DNA of 15,050 nucleotides, from contig MGDB01000121.1 of NCBI GenBank assembly GCA_001790645.1, positions 1 through 15,050 of the forward strand. Reading direction: 5' to 3'. The notes under the pieces were generated by a model that was not told the DNA's origin, did no database searches, and saw only the letters and a list, made by a program, of their open reading frames with translations. This DNA is from Candidatus Schekmanbacteria bacterium GWA2_38_11 (GTDB lineage: Bacteria > Schekmanbacteria > GWA2-38-11). The position numbers were made by a program, and so were the translations under genes. Shown in pieces: positions 1-7,949 of the stretch; within the stretch, counting starts at the first letter, position 1, and each line of letters starts with the position of its first letter.

Positions 1-865
1 CCGTGATCTCATCTCCAACGTTAATAATATTATCGATTGTGGGTAGCAAGGTGCTGCCAATTGCGCCCTTCCATGCCTTGATCTTTATGGGTTGAGTCCC
101 ATTCCATATCATGGTGATACTATCAAGAGGCTTGGCATCTGAGCACACAAAAGGTGATGGTGGAGGCGGTTCAATGGAGCAAGTCTTCTCTACCTCGATC
201 GCACAAGGTGGTGGTGGTGGTGTCTCTATAGACCTAAGCTCTACATCCAGAGCTCGTATGTTACTGCCGTCTATGGTTAGGGAAATAGCTCCAACGTTAG
301 TAAAGTCAGCTCCAGTACCTGCTTGCGGGATAAAATCCGCAAAAAGCAAAATGAATTCTACCCCTTGCGGTGCAATACTTCCTGAGACATTAAGGATATA
401 TTTAGACCAGTTAGATGCGTCTGTATAAACTGAAACGGTAAGAGGAAATGAAAGTGACAAATCTTTAAAACGCACCTTTAAAATTATTTTTGTAGCTCCA
501 CCTTCTGTCAGATCTATCCCTCCTAGGCCAGTAGGATTTAATGCAGGACTGTTATCAGAGCCATCCCATTGAATGGTGCTGGTACCTCTAACAGCTGCCC
601 CCTGGCTATGAGAATAAATATTTAGCCCGTCCAGATAAGCAGTAGTACCAATCATAGAACCTGAGTCTAATGAAGTAATAGTTATATCACGCTCGTTGCC
701 TAATATGTCTCCACTAATTGATGAAACAGAGCTCGGGCTTGTGCCAGGGGAAACTCGAAAAAGAGTTTGAGGCTTTGTAAATGAATCTATAATAACCGCT
801 TGAGAGTTTACAGCGCAAAGAAGTGTGATGGCACAAACTACACTGAAGAATATTATCTTTTTCAT
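1..865 (-). CDS. Exported PEP-CTERM-associated paralog, partial (3' end outside window)
   Basis: The reading frame opens at ATG 865-863 and stays open to the left edge, giving 288 visible residues. GGAGGAG lies about 8 bases before the ATG. The N-terminus (MKKIIFFSVVCAITLL...) is a typical Sec signal peptide with likely cleavage after SQA, near residue 23. Residues about 24-214 align by eye with the upstream neighbour: shared IDSF..PQ, GNERD/GGERD, I.WDG.D, LT.GGA, SVYTDA.NWS, GTGA.F..VGAISL.IDG. A proline-rich, Cys-containing linker follows (PPPP near residues 216 and 233, with EVEKTC between). Next comes a further beta-type stretch (SDAKPLDSITMIWNGTQ, IKAWKGAIGSTLL). The C-terminus is missing, so a sorting tail cannot be confirmed. 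Function is unknown; an extracellular or matrix-associated protein is inferred from the signal peptide and neighbour. Confidence 0.8.
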   Translation of the reverse strand, partial: MKKIIFFSVVCAITLLCAVNSQAVIIDSFTKPQTLFRVSPGTSPSSVSSISGDILGNERDITITSLDSGSMIGTTAYLDGLNIYSHSQGAAVRGTSTIQWDGSDNSPALNPTGLGGIDLTEGGATKIILKVRFKDLSLSFPLTVSVYTDASNWSKYILNVSGSIAPQGVEFILLFADFIPQAGTGADFTNVGAISLTIDGSNIRALDVELRSIETPPPPPCAIEVEKTCSIEPPPPSPFVCSDAKPLDSITMIWNGTQPIKIKAWKGAIGSTLLPTIDNIINVGDEIT

Positions 866-880
866 TTTTTAGACTCCTCC

Positions 881-904
881 TTGATGATTGTCTTGATGAT
901 TGTC
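881..904. repeat. 12-bp perfect tandem duplication
   Basis: TTGATGATTGTC occurs twice head to tail (881-892 and 893-904) in the 37-base gap between the two minus-strand exported-protein genes. It overlaps the first two bases of the TGA stop of the upstream gene. The result is a short slippage-type duplication next to the ribosome binding site of the downstream gene. No function is evident. Confidence 0.75.
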
Positions 905-1670
905 AATTCTTAGATTTTTTCCTTCCTCTATAAACATAATAAATACAGATTAGACCTGCTCCGACAAGAAGGATAGTGCCTGGTTCAGGAACAGCAGTTG
1001 TCACACTATCAAAGCGCAAATCAGCTGCTGCAGTAATAGTACCATCTATATAAAGAGATATTGCTCCAACATCAGCAAAAGCAGCTCCTGTGCCTCCCTT
1101 TGTTACAAAATCCGAATAATTCATTATGAAGCTCTGCAGGCTAGAAATACCACCTGGCAGATTTAAATCCATGCTAGACCAGTTAATAGCATCAGTATAT
1201 ACTGAAAGCACGAGCTTAGCAGGGAGATCATCAAAAGTTAAATCGATCTTTAAGGCACTCGCACCTCCTGCTGTCAAATCTAACGAGTTAAGTCCTGTAT
1301 AATCTATTGCATTTGCATTACCATCAAGACCGTCCCAAACAATCGTAGTGTGACCTTTAGATGACGAACCTAAGGATTGATCTGCTAAAGACAATCCTCC
1401 TTGACCAATACCTAAGTAGAGACTTGTGCCTGATTCTAACGTCACAGATACGTCTCTCTCGCCTCCTATGATATCTCCCCCTCCTGAAGATACAGTCCCA
1501 GAAGCTGAAACAGGGAGCAGGTTATAGGGAGAAGAGCCGGTGTATAATAACAAAAATTCTTGTGGGGTATCAAAGGAATCAATAAGTAAAGTAATAGGTG
1601 TGGCGTATGCGTTTATCCCTAAAAACACAATAAATATTGCTAAAATAATTGATACTTTCATATATTTCAT
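903..1670 (-). CDS. PEP-CTERM sorting domain-containing exported protein
   Basis: 255 residues. GGAGG lies 5 bases upstream of ATG 1670-1668, which supports this start over the in-frame ATG nine bases further in. A signal peptide covers residues 1-23, with a cleavage-like NAYA/TP. The mature part is Gly/Ser/Thr-rich and lacks catalytic motifs, like a beta-sandwich. Residues 227-255 form a classical PEP-CTERM tail: VPEPGT, a hydrophobic segment (ILLVGAGLICIYYVY) and a basic end (RGRKKSKN). Proteins with this tail are known substrates of exosortase (EpsH/XrtA family) and usually belong to the exopolysaccharide or floc matrix. No exosortase is in the window. The gene is first in a probable two-gene unit with its paralog and lies 75-90 bases downstream of a sigma-54-type promoter. 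The exact role is unknown. Confidence 0.9.
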   Translation of the reverse strand: MKYMKVSIILAIFIVFLGINAYATPITLLIDSFDTPQEFLLLYTGSSPYNLLPVSASGTVSSGGGDIIGGERDVSVTLESGTSLYLGIGQGGLSLADQSLGSSSKGHTTIVWDGLDGNANAIDYTGLNSLDLTAGGASALKIDLTFDDLPAKLVLSVYTDAINWSSMDLNLPGGISSLQSFIMNYSDFVTKGGTGAAFADVGAISLYIDGTITAAADLRFDSVTTAVPEPGTILLVGAGLICIYYVYRGRKKSKN

Positions 1671-1742
1671 ACCTTCCTCCCCTTCCCAAAAATAAATTTA
1701 AATCTAATATTTAACTAAATAATAATGACTCACCATAATGCA

Positions 1743-1760
1743 ATGCAAGTTTCATGCCGT
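1743..1760 (-). promoter_or_regulatory. Sigma-54 (-24/-12) promoter of the PEP-CTERM gene pair
   Basis: On the minus strand, CGGCATGAAACTTGCAT shows the RpoN pattern. GG (1758-1757) and GC (1746-1745) are separated by exactly ten bases, and the contexts GGCAtG and TTGCA match the consensus TGGCACG-N4-TTGCW closely. Transcription would start near 1733, giving a leader of about 60 bases before ATG 1670. Sigma-54 promoters need an upstream activator, and two matching dyad sites lie about 120-205 bases upstream. RpoN control of PEP-CTERM genes through the PrsK/PrsR two-component system is known in other bacteria; its operation here is inferred. Confidence 0.72.
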
Positions 1761-1850
1761 TTTAAATATTTTTAATAACTCATTGAAATATTTAAATTTT
1801 TATTATCAAAAATTTTCCTGGTAAAAAAATCAATCTATAAACTCTATAAA

Positions 1851-1876
1851 AAAGTGTCCAAAAGTCCGACAGTTTT
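1851..1876. promoter_or_regulatory. Enhancer-like dyad, promoter-proximal copy
   Basis: A 26-base element containing TGTCCAAAAGTCCGACA, with TGTC and GACA half-sites separated by nine bases. It is repeated at 1914-1939 with two mismatches. The spacing upstream of the -24/-12 promoter (about 120-145 bases from the predicted start site) suits binding of a sigma-54 activator such as PrsR. Confidence 0.6.
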
Positions 1877-1913
1877 TTATGACTTTTCGTATGTCATTGA
1901 AAAATAAAGAATA

Positions 1914-1939
1914 AAAGTGTTCAAAAATCCGACAGTTTT
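1914..1939. promoter_or_regulatory. Enhancer-like dyad, promoter-distal copy
   Basis: Second copy of the 26-base element (core TGTTCAAAAATCCGACA). It differs from 1851-1876 at two positions, one of which degrades the left half-site to TGTT. Centre-to-centre spacing is 63 bases, six helical turns, which would place both sites on the same DNA face. Confidence 0.55.
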
Positions 1940-2075
1940 AAAAGGCAATTTGTTAGATTTGAGAAAGATGTTTATTTTCTTCTGCAGAATGGATAGGAGT
2001 TTGATTTTATTAAACAATTGTCCCAAATGTCCCAAAATCTTAGAACACTTTATTCGATAATGGGCTTTTGAACTT

Positions 2076-2106
2076 GTAATTCCCTGTGGTCTTGCCACAG
2101 GGTTAC
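2076..2106. repeat. Hairpin with 8+4 bp stem
   Basis: CCCTGTGG (2082-2089) and CCACAGGG (2095-2102) pair perfectly around a 5-base loop. After a two-base bulge, GTAA (2076-2079) pairs with TTAC (2103-2106). There is no clear T-run, so a terminator role is doubtful. It belongs to the set of short-loop hairpins seen in several other gaps of this window. Confidence 0.6.
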
Positions 2107-2174
2107 CTTATTTCATGTTATCATTAACACACTTGATGCGGAATCCAGTTTTTTCCTTCTGAATTCCTGCTCTC

Positions 2175-2197
2175 GCCTGCCTACCGGACAGGCAGGC
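2175..2197. repeat. Hairpin with 8-bp GC-rich stem
   Basis: GCCTGCCT (2175-2182) pairs perfectly with AGGCAGGC (2190-2197) around a 7-base loop. The flanking bases resemble dispersed intergenic repeats found in many genomes. A weak AAAAGAG/CTCTTTT pairing with a T-run follows at 2204-2229 and could end a transcript. Confidence 0.55.
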
Positions 2198-2299
2198 AAT
2201 GACAAAAGAGAATTATGACACTCTCTTTTTCTATTGGGTTTAAAGCATGCTTCAGATAAAGCTTCCTCAATATATCAAAAAGATTTTATTATTTTATTG

Positions 2300-2328
2300 T
2301 TGAAATTTTACATTTCCTCTGTTATCTT
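2300..2328 (+). promoter_or_regulatory. Possible sigma-70-like promoter
   Basis: TTGAAA (2300-2305) and TATCTT (2323-2328) are separated by 17 bases, about 100 bases before the small gene at 2428. In such AT-rich DNA this match is weak evidence. Confidence 0.3.
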
Positions 2329-2427
2329 ATCTTAAAATATGCAATAGTATATTGGCCGGTTTGTTAAGGTTTCAAAACTATTAAATTTTAACCAGTTAAA
2401 ATGGCAATTTAATAAGGAGTAAAAGGG

Positions 2428-2664
2428 ATGGAGGAAAAGGAAACGTTTTTAAAAATTGTACGGGAGAAGAGCGAGGAATTCAGGAACCTTGAGAAATCCC
2501 ATAAAGAGTATGAAGAACAGCTTGAAAAATTAGATAAAATCAAATTCCTCTCTCAGGAAGAAATTGTTGAGAAAAACAGGATTAAGAAATTAAAACTTCA
2601 GGGCAAAGACAGGATGGAATTTCTTCTCGGTGAATTTAAGAAGAAATTAAGTTTGAAAAATTAA
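2428..2664 (+). CDS. Small coiled-coil protein, DUF465/YdcH-like
   Basis: 78 residues, preceded by AAGGAGT seven bases before the ATG. The whole protein is charged and predicted helical, with no signal peptide or membrane segment. The central pattern (SHKEYEEQLEKLDK, SQEEIVEKNRIKKLKLQGKD) fits the DUF465 layout: a histidine-containing first helix, an acidic turn and a second basic helix with LKK.KL..KD. DUF465 proteins are small cytoplasmic helical hairpins without an established biochemical role. It sits 139 bases before ilvD on the same strand and may share its transcript. The family assignment comes from pattern recognition and should be treated as probable. Confidence 0.75.
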   Translation: MEEKETFLKIVREKSEEFRNLEKSHKEYEEQLEKLDKIKFLSQEEIVEKNRIKKLKLQGKDRMEFLLGEFKKKLSLKN

Positions 2665-2726
2665 GATTCATGAAAATGGGTGGCAGGAAGTCAAGGGTTG
2701 GGGAGGAAGGGGGGAGAAGGGAATCC

Positions 2727-2822
2727 ATGGTCATTGGATTAATGCTTATTTTGACTTTAGTAAATTTTTTTTATTTAGGGACTATATTTAACCAGGGTAT
2801 AAAATGGAAAGTGATAAAATAA
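2727..2822 (+). CDS. Candidate 31-residue hydrophobic leader peptide or small membrane protein
   Basis: AGAAGGG lies 5 bases before ATG 2727. The frame encodes a 31-residue peptide beginning [18 protein letters not shown] and ending in basic residues (KWKVIK). It stops at 2822, overlapping the ilvD start (2804) by 19 bases in another frame. Thirteen of 31 residues are Ile, Leu or Val. Two readings are possible. One is a regulatory leader peptide whose translation reports branched-chain amino acid supply and couples to ilvD. The other is a one-helix membrane protein. An in-frame ATG at 2670 would add 19 residues, but those bases include a purine-rich repeat word also found at 11244-11258, so the shorter form is preferred. 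Unproven. Confidence 0.4.
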   Translation: MVIGLMLILTLVNFFYLGTIFNQGIKWKVIK

Positions 2823-4459
2823 AAAAGGGGATTGAGAGAGCGCCTCACAGGGCACTTCTTTATGCAACAGGTGTTCATCCTTCCAAAATGAAAAACCCTT
2901 TTATTGGAATTGTTTCAAGTTTTACTGATTTAATTCCCGGGCATATAGGGATGAGAGATCTTGAGAGATTTATAGAAAAGGGAGTACATTCCGGAGGAGG
3001 TTATTCCTTTATATTCTGTGTTTCCGGAGTCTGTGATGGGATTGCAATGGGACATGAGGGGATGAGTTATTCCCTTCCTTCAAGAGAGTTAATAGCTGAC
3101 ATGATAGAGTCTGTTGCAAAGGCCCATGCCCTTGACGGGCTTGTGCTGCTTACAAACTGCGATAAGATAACCCCTGGAATGCTTATGGCAGCAGCACGGC
3201 TTGATATTCCTTCAATTGCCGTAACTGCCGGTCCAATGGTTACCGGAAGAATAAATGCAAAGAAAAAGTTATCCCTTGTGAGAGATACATTTGAAGGGGT
3301 AGGTAGGTGCCAGAGCGGTGAGATCAGCGTGGATGAACTTCATAAACTTGAGCTTGAGGCTTGTCCGGGGCCGGGCTCCTGTCAGGGTCTTTACACTGCC
3401 AACACCATGTCATGTGTTACTGAGGCATTGGGGATGTCGCTTCCGGGCTGTGCGTGTGCTATTGCAGGGCAGTCCAAAAAAAGAAGGATTGCTTTTGAAA
3501 GCGGTGAGAGGATTATTGAGCTTGTCAGAAAAGGGATTACGCCACGAAAAATCCTTACAAAAAAAGCCTTCGAAAATGCTGTGAGGGTTGATCTGGCTCT
3601 GGGAGGTTCAACCAATACTGCTTTGCATATTCCGGCAATAGCCCATGAGGCAGGTGTAAAACTGACCCTTGAGACTTTTGACAGGCTTGGTCCTGAAACT
3701 CCTCATATTTCCTGCCTTGAACCAGCAGGAGACCATTATATGGAGGATCTGGAATATGCCGGAGGAATTCCGGCTGTGCTTTCAAGGTTAAAAGACAGAC
3801 TGTCTGACAATCCAACTGTCTCGGGTAAAACGATCTTTAAAATTGCAAGCGAGGCAAAGGTCTTGGATGATGATGTAATAAGGCCGTTAAACCGTGCCTA
3901 CCATAAAGAGGGCGGGATTGCAGTACTAAGAGGCAATCTTGCTCCTGGCGGAGCAGTAGTCAAGCAGAGTGCTGTTGATGAAAGCTCTATGAGATTTACG
4001 GGTGAAGCCCTGGTCTACGACTCTGAGGAGGAAGCAATAAAAGCAATTTTAAGAGGCAAGGTAAAGGCCGGCAAGGTAGTGGTTATAAGATATGAAGGGC
4101 CAAAAGGAGGTCCGGGGATGAGGGAGATGCTTCTTCCCACAGCTTCCCTTGTAGGGATTGGTCTTGGGAATAAGGTTGCATTGATTACTGACGGCAGATT
4201 CTCAGGCGGAACAAGAGGTCCCTGCATAGGGCATGTTTCTCCTGAAGCCATGGAAAAGGGACCGATTGGAATTTTAAAAGACGGGGATATAATTGAGATT
4301 GATATTCCTAAAAGAAAACTTGATGTAAAGCTCTCTGACAAGGAGATTGCTGAGAGAAAAAGCAGGATGAAGGTAAGAGAGCCTAAAATAAAAACAGGTT
4401 ATTTGGCAAGATACGCAAAAACAGTTCGCTCGGCAAATACCGGAGCGATTGTCGAATGA
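2804..4459 (+). CDS. ilvD: Dihydroxy-acid dehydratase
   Basis: 551 residues, the usual family length. The enzyme dehydrates 2,3-dihydroxy-isovalerate and 2,3-dihydroxy-3-methylvalerate to the keto acids used for valine, leucine and isoleucine. Visible signatures are [30 protein letters not shown] (C119, K121), [14 protein letters not shown] (C193) and [19 protein letters not shown] (S467, the family's catalytic serine position). C77 lies in GVCDG. The sequence near residue 45 reads IPGH and lacks the NPC cysteine of the [2Fe-2S] plant/mycobacterial type, so an E. coli-like oxygen-sensitive [4Fe-4S] enzyme is more likely (inference). AGGG lies 6 bases before the ATG, a weak ribosome site. A short hydrophobic frame overlaps the start. 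It is the first enzyme gene of the branched-chain cluster. Confidence 0.97.
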   Translation: MESDKIKKGIERAPHRALLYATGVHPSKMKNPFIGIVSSFTDLIPGHIGMRDLERFIEKGVHSGGGYSFIFCVSGVCDGIAMGHEGMSYSLPSRELIADMIESVAKAHALDGLVLLTNCDKITPGMLMAAARLDIPSIAVTAGPMVTGRINAKKKLSLVRDTFEGVGRCQSGEISVDELHKLELEACPGPGSCQGLYTANTMSCVTEALGMSLPGCACAIAGQSKKRRIAFESGERIIELVRKGITPRKILTKKAFENAVRVDLALGGSTNTALHIPAIAHEAGVKLTLETFDRLGPETPHISCLEPAGDHYMEDLEYAGGIPAVLSRLKDRLSDNPTVSGKTIFKIASEAKVLDDDVIRPLNRAYHKEGGIAVLRGNLAPGGAVVKQSAVDESSMRFTGEALVYDSEEEAIKAILRGKVKAGKVVVIRYEGPKGGPGMREMLLPTASLVGIGLGNKVALITDGRFSGGTRGPCIGHVSPEAMEKGPIGILKDGDIIEIDIPKRKLDVKLSDKEIAERKSRMKVREPKIKTGYLARYAKTVRSANTGAIVE

Positions 4460-4471
4460 TAGATGGGTAGT

Positions 4472-4498
4472 GACGAGTTACGAGCTAAAAGTTAAGTA
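4472..4498. repeat. Degenerate 7-base word array after ilvD
   Basis: Words of the GACGAGT / TACGAGC type repeat every seven bases in the ilvD-ilvB gap, ending beside a hairpin. The match is loose, about four units. It resembles the other 7-8-base arrays of the window in layout but not in sequence. Confidence 0.45.
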
Positions 4499-4499
4499 G

Positions 4500-4520
4500 G
4501 GGCGAGCCGGTGGCTCGCCC
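4500..4520. repeat. 9-bp perfect hairpin, 3-base loop
   Basis: GGGCGAGCC (4500-4508) pairs perfectly with GGCTCGCCC (4512-4520) around GGT. It lies 41 bases after the ilvD stop and 42 bases before ilvB. No U-run follows, so a Rho-independent terminator is not well supported. It could be a dispersed repeat or an RNA processing or stability element. Confidence 0.65.
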
Positions 4521-4562
4521 AATCAGAATTCAGGATAAGGAAATAAGATTAGAGGAGAAAGA

Positions 4563-6248
4563 GTGAAGAAGTGTAACGGTGCAGAAATATTTATAGAAAG
4601 CATTTTAAAAGAGGGGGTAGAGTATATCTTTGGTCTGCCAGGGGCAGTGCTCTGCGAACTTTATGATAAACTCTATGATTCTCCTGTTAAGTTTATTCTG
4701 ACAAGGCATGAGCAGGCGGCTGCTCACGCTGCAGATGGCTATGCAAGGGCTTCCGGAAAAGTCGGGGTTTGCCTTGTTACTTCAGGGCCTGGTGCAACAA
4801 ACATTGTGACAGGTGTAGCTACAGCTTTTATGGATTCCATTCCAATGGTAGCCTTCACCGGGCAAGTTCCAACTAATATGATTGGAGACGATGCCTTTCA
4901 GGAGGCTGATATAGTTGGTGTTACCCGCACAATCACAAAGCACAATTATCTGGTAAATGATGTGGCAGAGCTTAGCAAGGTCATAAGAGAGTCTTTCTAT
5001 ATTGCTTCAACAGGGAGGCCCGGGCCTGTGGTTGTTGATTTGCCAAAGGACGTTATGTCTGCAATGACCGAGTTCAAATACCCTTCAAAGGTGGAAATCA
5101 GGGGATATAACCCGAACATCCACGGTCATCCCGGACAGATTGACAGGGTTTTAAAGGAGATAGCTAACAGTAAGAAGCCTCTGCTTTATGCAGGAGGCGG
5201 AGTTATTTTGTCCGGAGCCTCAAAAGAGCTTCTTGAACTGGCAGAGATAGCAGAGATTCCTGTGGTAAATACACTCATGGGTTTGGGAGGGTTTCCTGGG
5301 ACACATAAGCTTTTTATCGGAATGCTCGGCATGCACGGCCCATTTTGCGCAAATATGGCAACAAACCATGCTGACTTAATTATTGCTGTTGGTGCGAGGT
5401 TTGATGACAGAGTTACAGGGAGAGTGGATAAGTTTGCTCCTGAGGCCAAGATAGTACATATTGATATTGACCCTTCAACCATAAGTAAAAACATCAAGGT
5501 TGATATTCCCATTGTGGGTGATGCCAGGGAAGTTTTGAAGGAGTTGAATAAAAAACTGCGTGAAATTGAAAAGGAGTTGCCTGACAGGAAAAAATGGCTT
5601 GAAGAGATAAATGAGTGGCATAGCACGCACCCTCTTAGTTATAGCAAAACTAACGGACTACTTAAACCTCAATTTGTAATTGAAAAGCTGTATGAGCATA
5701 CAAAAGGCAAAGCAATCATCTGTACAGATGTGGGACAGCACCAGATGTGGTCTGCACAGTTTTATAAGTTCGAAGAGCCGAGAAGTTTCCTTTCCTCAGG
5801 CGGACTTGGAACTATGGGTTTCGGGCTGCCAGCGTCAATCGGGGCAAAACTTGCGCAACCCCAGAAGACAGTCATAAACATAACCGGTGACGGCAGTTTC
5901 CAGATGAACCTGCAGGAGCTTGCAACTGCTGTCCAGAATGAGCTGCCTATTAAAATTGCAATACTTAACAACTGCTCATACGGCATGGTAAGGCAATGGC
6001 AGAGCCTTTTTTACAAAGGGAGATACTATGCTACAGATCTTCACGGGAATCCGGATTTTGTCAAGCTTGCAGAGAGTTTCGGAGCAGTCGGGATGCGGGT
6101 TACAAAAGAGGGAGAGGTTGATGATACGATAAAGCAGGCATTAAATATGCCTAAAACTGTGGTGATAGATTTTAGAATTGACCGGGATGAAAAAGTTTAT
6201 CCCATGGTTCCGGCAGGGTCACCACTTAAAGACATGATTATAGATTAA
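4563..6248 (+). CDS. ilvB: Acetolactate synthase (acetohydroxyacid synthase) large subunit
   Basis: 561 residues with a GTG start; GAGGAGAAA sits about 5 bases upstream. The enzyme is ThDP-dependent and joins two pyruvates, or pyruvate plus 2-ketobutyrate. The three family domains are present: N-terminal PYR domain with the catalytic glutamate E50 in RHEQAAAHAADGYAR, the middle domain with GARFDDRVTGRVDKFAP, and the C-terminal ThDP domain with GDGSFQMN (442 onward) to NN (469-470). SYGMVRQWQSLFY is the acetolactate-synthase-specific stretch containing the herbicide-site tryptophan. The substrate-end motif usually written GYPGGAVLPIYD is here GLPGAVLCELYD (residues 24-35), an unusual variant. 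ilvN follows after five bases, so the holoenzyme is encoded by adjacent, coupled genes. Confidence 0.96.
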   Translation: MKKCNGAEIFIESILKEGVEYIFGLPGAVLCELYDKLYDSPVKFILTRHEQAAAHAADGYARASGKVGVCLVTSGPGATNIVTGVATAFMDSIPMVAFTGQVPTNMIGDDAFQEADIVGVTRTITKHNYLVNDVAELSKVIRESFYIASTGRPGPVVVDLPKDVMSAMTEFKYPSKVEIRGYNPNIHGHPGQIDRVLKEIANSKKPLLYAGGGVILSGASKELLELAEIAEIPVVNTLMGLGGFPGTHKLFIGMLGMHGPFCANMATNHADLIIAVGARFDDRVTGRVDKFAPEAKIVHIDIDPSTISKNIKVDIPIVGDAREVLKELNKKLREIEKELPDRKKWLEEINEWHSTHPLSYSKTNGLLKPQFVIEKLYEHTKGKAIICTDVGQHQMWSAQFYKFEEPRSFLSSGGLGTMGFGLPASIGAKLAQPQKTVINITGDGSFQMNLQELATAVQNELPIKIAILNNCSYGMVRQWQSLFYKGRYYATDLHGNPDFVKLAESFGAVGMRVTKEGEVDDTIKQALNMPKTVVIDFRIDRDEKVYPMVPAGSPLKDMIID

Positions 6249-6253
6249 CGCCT

Positions 6254-6739
6254 ATGAAACACACAATTTCAGTAATGGTAGAGAATAAATTCGGGGTTCT
6301 GGCAAGGGTCTCAGGCCTTTTTTCAAGCCGGGGCTTCAACATAGAATCCCTCTCTGTTGGCGAAACTACAGATTCCACAGTATCCCGGATGACAATTGTG
6401 ACAAGGGGGGATGACCAGATAATAGAGCAGGTGATTAAACAATTGCGCCGACTGATAGATGTCATCAAGGTTACGGATCTCACAGAGGATAATTTTGTTG
6501 AAAGAGAGATGGTGTTGATAAAGGTGAATTCTGATTCCAAAAGCAAATCTGAAGTATTGGAAATAGTGAATGTTTTCCGGGGAAAGATTATTGACCTCAG
6601 TCCCAGGAGTTATATAATTGAAGTAACCGGAGACAGCGAGAAGATAGATGCAATTCTCGGGTTGCTTAAACCCATTGGGATAAAAGAAATTGCAAGAACC
6701 GGAAGCGTTGCAATGAGCAGAGGAGTTAAGAAGGGATAG
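6254..6739 (+). CDS. ilvN: Acetolactate synthase small (regulatory) subunit
   Basis: 161 residues, the normal length for the bacterial small subunit. The N-terminal ACT domain (residues 1-75) begins KHTISVMVENKFGVLARVSG and includes SSRGFNIESLSVG, the valine-binding region of the family. The C-terminal half carries the usual SRSYIIEVTGD-like block (here SPRSYIIEVTGDSEKIDA). It activates IlvB and confers feedback inhibition by valine in known homologs; valine sensitivity here is inferred. The ATG is five bases after the ilvB stop and has no clear ribosome site, so translation is probably coupled to ilvB. Confidence 0.95.
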   Translation: MKHTISVMVENKFGVLARVSGLFSSRGFNIESLSVGETTDSTVSRMTIVTRGDDQIIEQVIKQLRRLIDVIKVTDLTEDNFVEREMVLIKVNSDSKSKSEVLEIVNVFRGKIIDLSPRSYIIEVTGDSEKIDAILGLLKPIGIKEIARTGSVAMSRGVKKG

Positions 6740-6788
6740 TTGAAGTAGATTGATAATCATCTGACACTTTAATTTGTTATTGCTAAAT

Positions 6789-6848
6789 GGGTAGGTTAGG
6801 GTCTCCTGACCCTAACCTGCAGCAGACTCTGGAGACCCTGCTCTACCC
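6789..6848. promoter_or_regulatory. Strong alternative-fold structure before ilvC
   Basis: Two mutually exclusive pairings share the same bases. A local 11-bp perfect hairpin is formed by AGGTTAGGGTC (6793-6803) and GACCCTAACCT (6808-6818) with loop TCCT. A longer one pairs GGGTAG (6789-6794) with CTACCC (6843-6848) and AGGGTCTCC (6798-6806) with GGAGACCCT (6831-6839). This looks like a switch or attenuator, but no U-run follows, so a dispersed palindromic repeat is an equal alternative. It lies in the 184-base ilvN-ilvC gap. Confidence 0.45.
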
Positions 6849-6907
6849 GGTTTTACGAACATTAATTGGTAATTTGAAATGTTAGAACTTTTAAAGTAGC
6901 TGATTAA

Positions 6908-7928
<1,021 letters not shown>

Positions 7929-7949
7929 GCAACTGATAGTGATTATTGC

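Larger units (their letters stand above)
1671..2427. other. Long AT-rich intergenic region between divergent genes
   Basis: 757 bases with no convincing gene. It holds, left to right, the leader and -24/-12 promoter of the minus-strand exported-protein pair, two enhancer-like dyad repeats, a 9-base tandem repeat (TGTCCCAAA twice, 2019-2036), two strong hairpins (2076-2106 and 2175-2197), and a weak sigma-70-like promoter before the small plus-strand gene. The hairpin around 2160-2205, with flanks such as AATTCCTGCTCTCGC and GGCAATGACA, resembles a common type of dispersed intergenic repeat. Confidence 0.7.

Noticed and set aside
111..428. 105-codon plus-strand frame opposite the exported protein gene
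   Set aside because: It is the antisense shadow of the minus-strand gene; its Gly run is the complement of the proline-rich linker.
2019..2036. TGTCCCAAA tandem repeat as a third enhancer dyad
   Set aside because: It has the TGTCC half but no GACA half-site, so it does not match the two dyad copies.
1877..2098. 73-codon minus-strand reading frame in the long intergenic region
   Set aside because: Its GTG start lies inside a hairpin arm, it has no ribosome site, its composition is that of random AT-rich DNA, and it overlaps an enhancer-like repeat.
2356..2372. TTGGCCGG... as a second sigma-54 promoter before the small gene
   Set aside because: The GC doublet at the required ten-base spacing is absent.
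4500..4520. Rho-independent terminator after ilvD
   Set aside because: The hairpin is strong but has no following U-run, so it was kept as a repeat/hairpin instead.
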